A DNA stretch of 64,000 bases. It comes from Apostichopus japonicus. Lineage: Eukaryota > Echinodermata > Holothuroidea > Aspidochirotida > Stichopodidae. Within the stretch, counting starts at the first letter, position 1; every line of letters starts with the position of its first letter. Under the pieces are notes generated by a model. It searched no databases. It was not told where the DNA came from and saw nothing but the letters and a program-made list of their open reading frames with translations. The stretch is from NCBI RefSeq assembly GCF_037975245.1, contig NC_092565.1, forward strand, positions 16,149,499 through 16,213,498, read 5' to 3'. The position numbers and the translations under genes are program-made. Shown here piece after piece: positions 59,826-64,000 of this stretch.

Positions 59826-60131
59826 TTACCGGTTCTGTGGCCGAGTGGATCAAGGCGGTGGCATTTGAAGCAATGAGACTTAGCAATCGGGAGGTTCGGG
59901 GTTCGATTCCCGGCCGGGTCATAGTAAGGTGGGTTTTTCATCCAAGAGCAATCTACGGTTTTCCCATCTGAAATGACTTTCTAAATTGAAAAGATTCCAA
60001 ATTTGAGTTAAATTGTTGAACTGGAAGCCACCCGACGTGTAAGTTGTAATCCATAAGCCCTTGCGGGTTTCTCCCACATTTGTGGTCGCTTAAGCGTCGT
60101 AAAAATAACTGCTGATTATTATTATTATATA
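59826..60131 (+). repeat. tRNA-derived SINE
   Basis: Head 59835-59921 has an A box (TGGCCGAGTGG) and a B box (GGTTCGATTCC) in a Leu/Ser-type tRNA with a long variable arm. A ~200-bp unrelated body follows, ending in an (ATT)n tail at about 60112-60130, the layout of a SINE. The tRNA part lacks a complete paired acceptor stem. Confidence 0.75.
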
Positions 60132-62829
60132 TGCTAGAAAGTCAAATAAGTGGTCACCCTTGCTCAATAATTTGACTGCCCCGCCAGAGTAATTTCACAC
60201 ACTCCAGTTTGTTGAAGAAAAAAAAAACTAAAAATTCTGGAATTGTATTGAACGGAACCCACAGAGGATCCATTCCATCGGAATGTTTAAAGGTGACTTT
60301 GTGGTTGACCCTTTGAATAAAAGTCACATTTCACACTGTCCCTCGACGTCTGTCCCCCACCCCCTTCCCCAGGCTTTGAACCCTCTTACACCGTCCCTGG
60401 TAACCTTGAATGTTTGGTATTATTTGTCGGCCATCTGCTGCAAGTAAGGCATTGATTTTTATTGTCTTGTCTCTTCTCTTAATCCCTGGCTTGAATTATT
60501 TCAGTTCTATTCCCTGTCGATATTCCTTTGTGTTCGTTAGTTGATGTTGAGTGGCTCATTCAGTTTCAGAGGGTCAGAAAATGTGTGAACAAGTAAAATT
60601 AAATTACTTTACCAAACCTTGTTTTAGTTCCTTGTTTATATAACGATCATTACACAAATGTTGGTTGTTTGATTACTAATTCCTACGACAGTGGCAAATA
60701 ACTTACACTCTTGAAATGCTTTAGCTTGCAATAAAGACAGATGTTCTTGTAGACTCAGAGCTTTTAATGCACACAAATATTTGATCAAGAGTCGTAGGGT
60801 AAATCGACAACTTGGAAGTATACCCGTTATAGATCAGAGAGTTGTTCTCCTTCCGTCGGGCGGACACAACTCCAAGTGGGTCTTCGCAATTGGAAGCGGA
60901 CAACAGTGAATTCTTCTGCGAGCAATCCCACGAAAAAACGCAGAATTTATCAATGCTAGACATATTTCACCTAAGTTATGTCAAAAAAAAGGAAAAAAGA
61001 AAAAGACAGAGAGTATTTCCCCACCTCATCTGTAAGATCGACTGACTAACGACTAGTTCAGTAAACCCTTATACATATGGATGGTGTGAGATCATTTTGC
61101 CACGTCTTAAATTGACAGATATATGCAAAAATATACTTAAGTTATGGATAAGCATGCCGTAATTTTCCTTGTCCTGCGTATCATGTTTCTACTGTTGATA
61201 AAACGGCGACGTGTTATAAGAAGCCGTACATTTTAACAGCTCTGATCCAGACGCGTGGAAAGTTTATAATCGGCTCTGATCTTCTTATGTGTATAGCGCC
61301 ATCTATCGCCCAAGTCTATACAGAGTGTTATGCTTCTACCCAATGGCGGAAAAGACAACTCTGTATGGTTAAAATAAAATAAAAGGTACAGGGGTAACCT
61401 AGGTATATATATATATAGGTAATTAACGGGTACAGGAATGTCCATACACAAACAGCTACTTTAAGTGATGACTATCAGCTCCAAAATATTGGTCATCTCG
61501 GAAGTACACTAACCGTTGATAGAATGAAATGATAACAATAGCGTTTCGTACCCAGATTGATCAATCCCAAGGAGTATCAACACTCCATCGAAAGCAAATT
61601 GGTATGCTTTGATTCACCACATATACGTACAGTATATATATGATAATTAACTTGTTAACATCTTTCATATAGCAGATATAGAAAACAAGGTGTAAACTGC
61701 AGCTAATTGAAACTGTTCAAAATGATATAATATTCATTATTGATCATACAACATATCTAGTCCAACCAATCAATTCCATGGTGATTGAATTTTTGTATCG
61801 ATCAAACAACGAAGATTTACCCAGACATCAACACCCACTCCCCACCCTTTACTTTCAGTGTTCCCATCAGGCACTATAAGAGTGCTAAACTAGACAAATA
61901 TCATCTCAACCAGTAGTTAAATACTTGTGGAGTATAGCTGTATATATTTGCTAGCAAAACTTGGAGCAGCAATCAATAAACCATTGTTTTCATGTTTTCA
62001 GATTTGCCATATATGTTGGCAGTAATGTTTGGTGTACAGGTGCACCGACATTCACATATTAAAAGGAAGTCCTTGCGCCACATTAAAGATGTAAATGTGT
62101 GATATGAATCAAGAATAGGATATGAGTGTGCCTGATATCAAGATTGATGGGCAGGTAGACAAAATAAACAAAGTTTAAATATAACCTGTAAGTTCTAATA
62201 GTTTTGTTTTACCGGTAAATCTGTTCAAACTTATAGTTTGAATATACACGCATTGACGCATTGTCCAATCATGCGTGCACTGCGGAGGTTCCGTATATAT
62301 GCTTTCAAAGGACAACTATACTTTCACCATGGTGTGAATGATATACACACTAACATACCATAGCCGAATATGGGTATGATTTATACAGAATCTATTCTCA
62401 ACAAAATTCATAGTCCACACTTATATATTCACTCATATTTGTATTAACCATCAAAAGTAGTCCCTTGGGAAAAAAGATATATATTACGTATTTTTTTGTT
62501 GACCAGATTACCTGTCAATAGTTGAAATATATGGCTCTATTTATGCTTTCGCTGGGATTATACTTCTCTCAAAGATTATAGATTGCAAAGTTCAGTCTTA
62601 AATTGAATTATAAAGTAACATTTCAAATTCTGTTGGGTAATAATGGTATACTAATTTATAAGGAAAGTATGTTCTGTAAATACGTCATACTCTTGTATAT
62701 CTAACAGTTTTAATTGAATTTTTCAATCTACTTAACTGATTAAATTCCTTTGATTTCAATCGATTAGATTGAGATAAATTTGATCAGTTTCAAAAGTGAA
62801 TCACATCATCGAATAAACTGACAAACAAT
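60132..62829. other. Intergenic, no supported gene
   Basis: AT-rich with a GC-richer patch at 60840-60960 (see findings). No splice-supported exon. Confidence 0.45.
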
Positions 62830-63075
62830 CAATAAGATTGGTTTACAACCGATTAGATTGAAATACAACCGATTAGATTGAAATACAACCGATAAGATAT
62901 CACTGCAATTCATTGAATTATAATGCAATCCAGTACATTTGCTGTTAGAATGTAATGCAGTCGATTTAGATTGAACATATCGGGAATAAACTAAAATACG
63001 ATGATTCAGATGGAAACTCAATCGATTAGAAATAAATACAACCGACAAGAATGAAATATAATATATTAGATTGAA
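62830..63075. repeat. Degenerate ~21-bp minisatellite
   Basis: Repeats of CAACCGATTAGATTGAAATA, clearest at 62848-62900 and decaying on both sides. Non-coding. Confidence 0.85.
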
Positions 63076-63719
63076 TTGCAAAATGCCAAATGTAACCAGT
63101 TAGATTGAAATGCGTTTATCAATACAAGTAAGATCGCATGCTTTATTTTCATAACCTAAGGTCAATTACCAACGTATATGAATATGATTATATTCCGTTT
63201 CGACAAATCTCCTTCGACAATAAGATGCGTTGTATTGGTCACGATCCACTTCGAGAAGAGTGATACTTATAATATTCTTAAAACTATTCTCGACTTCATA
63301 ATTTTGTTCTATATTTCAAGAGAGGGTATATACAATCTCAAACAGCAACCCTTTTTCCATGGGAATATTAATATGATAAATTAAGTATAAGTTTATTATT
63401 TTAAAAAGAAGTCCTTTTCGAAAAGTGACTGTCGTTTGCCGGTAATTAGGGAAGCTCGCTCGGATGATATGCTAACAACTTGGTCTAGACATCAATAACT
63501 GCTTCACCTAGATCAGATAATTGGCAGGAAGTCAGCTTGCCTTGCAAGTATCTTTGTTTTAAAGATAATGACATATAGCCTATATACTGAAAGGTGTGTC
63601 TAATGTTAATGCCGTATATTCGCGCATTGTGGGTGCTATTTCTCAAGCAGGCAGCTCAGCTCTTGTTTGTGTCGACATCACATAAATGAAAGGAACATAA
63701 CGTTCGCACATCGCGACAC

Positions 63720-63940
63720 TTTCGAATTAATACGTGTATATATTCGAATTAATACGTGTAGGAATTAATGCGTGTATATATATTCCAATTAATCCTCATA
63801 TGTATTCGACTTAATCCTCATGTGTATTCGAATTAATACGTGTTTATATTCGAATCAATACTAGGCTATATTTACGCCTTAATAGGCAAATTATATCGAA
63901 TTAATACGCGGATGTATTCAAATTAACACGCGGATATATT
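63720..63940. repeat. Degenerate ~22-bp minisatellite
   Basis: About ten units of TATTCGAATTAATACGTGTA with variants (GACTTAATCCTCATGTG, AATTAACACGCGG). Each unit holds the palindromic core TTCGAA or a mutant of it. Confidence 0.88.
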
Positions 63941-64000
63941 GTGCGGTGTTTGTCCCACATGGCTTGCCATAGACGAGTGGTTAGCTGATCGTCATGTGAA

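Noticed and set aside
59835-59921. Functional tRNA gene
   Set aside because: A and B boxes are good, but the acceptor stem is incomplete and it is followed by a SINE body and (ATT)n tail.

Overview
This is a eukaryotic genomic window: genes are split by GT-AG introns, base composition is AT-rich, and TEs, microsatellites and homopolymer runs are dense. The animal genes and the style of the mobile elements suggest a marine invertebrate deuterostome, probably an echinoderm. That assignment is inference; nothing in the window fixes the species.

Layout. 594-15912 (minus) holds the first 13 coding exons of WDR11, phase-checked from ATG to the window edge; the rest lies off the left end. Its large second intron carries an antisense Ty3/gypsy-type LTR element (9491-14410) with most of gag-pol deleted. 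Head-to-head with WDR11, only 312 bp away, is a two-exon plus-strand ARH-family gene (16225-17958). It resembles ADP-ribosylarginine hydrolases but has lost metal-ligand residues. Its intron holds a hAT MITE. Just downstream, 18662-27292 is a very young Ty3/gypsy element with equal-length, apparently identical 761-bp LTRs, a 1623-codon pol and an unusually tiny Gag. 27297-32048 has no recognisable gene but includes a 78-bp minisatellite. 32049-35647 (minus) is a predicted two-exon gene for a 75-aa protein of unknown family. 45349-46839 (plus) is the terminal exon of a membrane-anchored LRAT-domain protein whose upstream exons I could not find. 46840-64000 has no convincing gene; it holds nested hAT elements, U2 snRNA-like repeats, a tRNA-derived SINE, AT microsatellites, poly-G runs, a polypurine tract and minisatellites.

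The genes do not form a pathway. WDR11 (trafficking/cilia) and the ARH-like gene probably share one bidirectional promoter. The most unusual features are a set of 24-36 bp palindromic insertions flanked by 8-bp direct repeats, which look like hAT elements reduced to almost nothing but their inverted termini; a repeat whose 5' end copies the 5' end of U2 snRNA; and an LRAT exon that starts with what looks like the tail of another LRAT domain.
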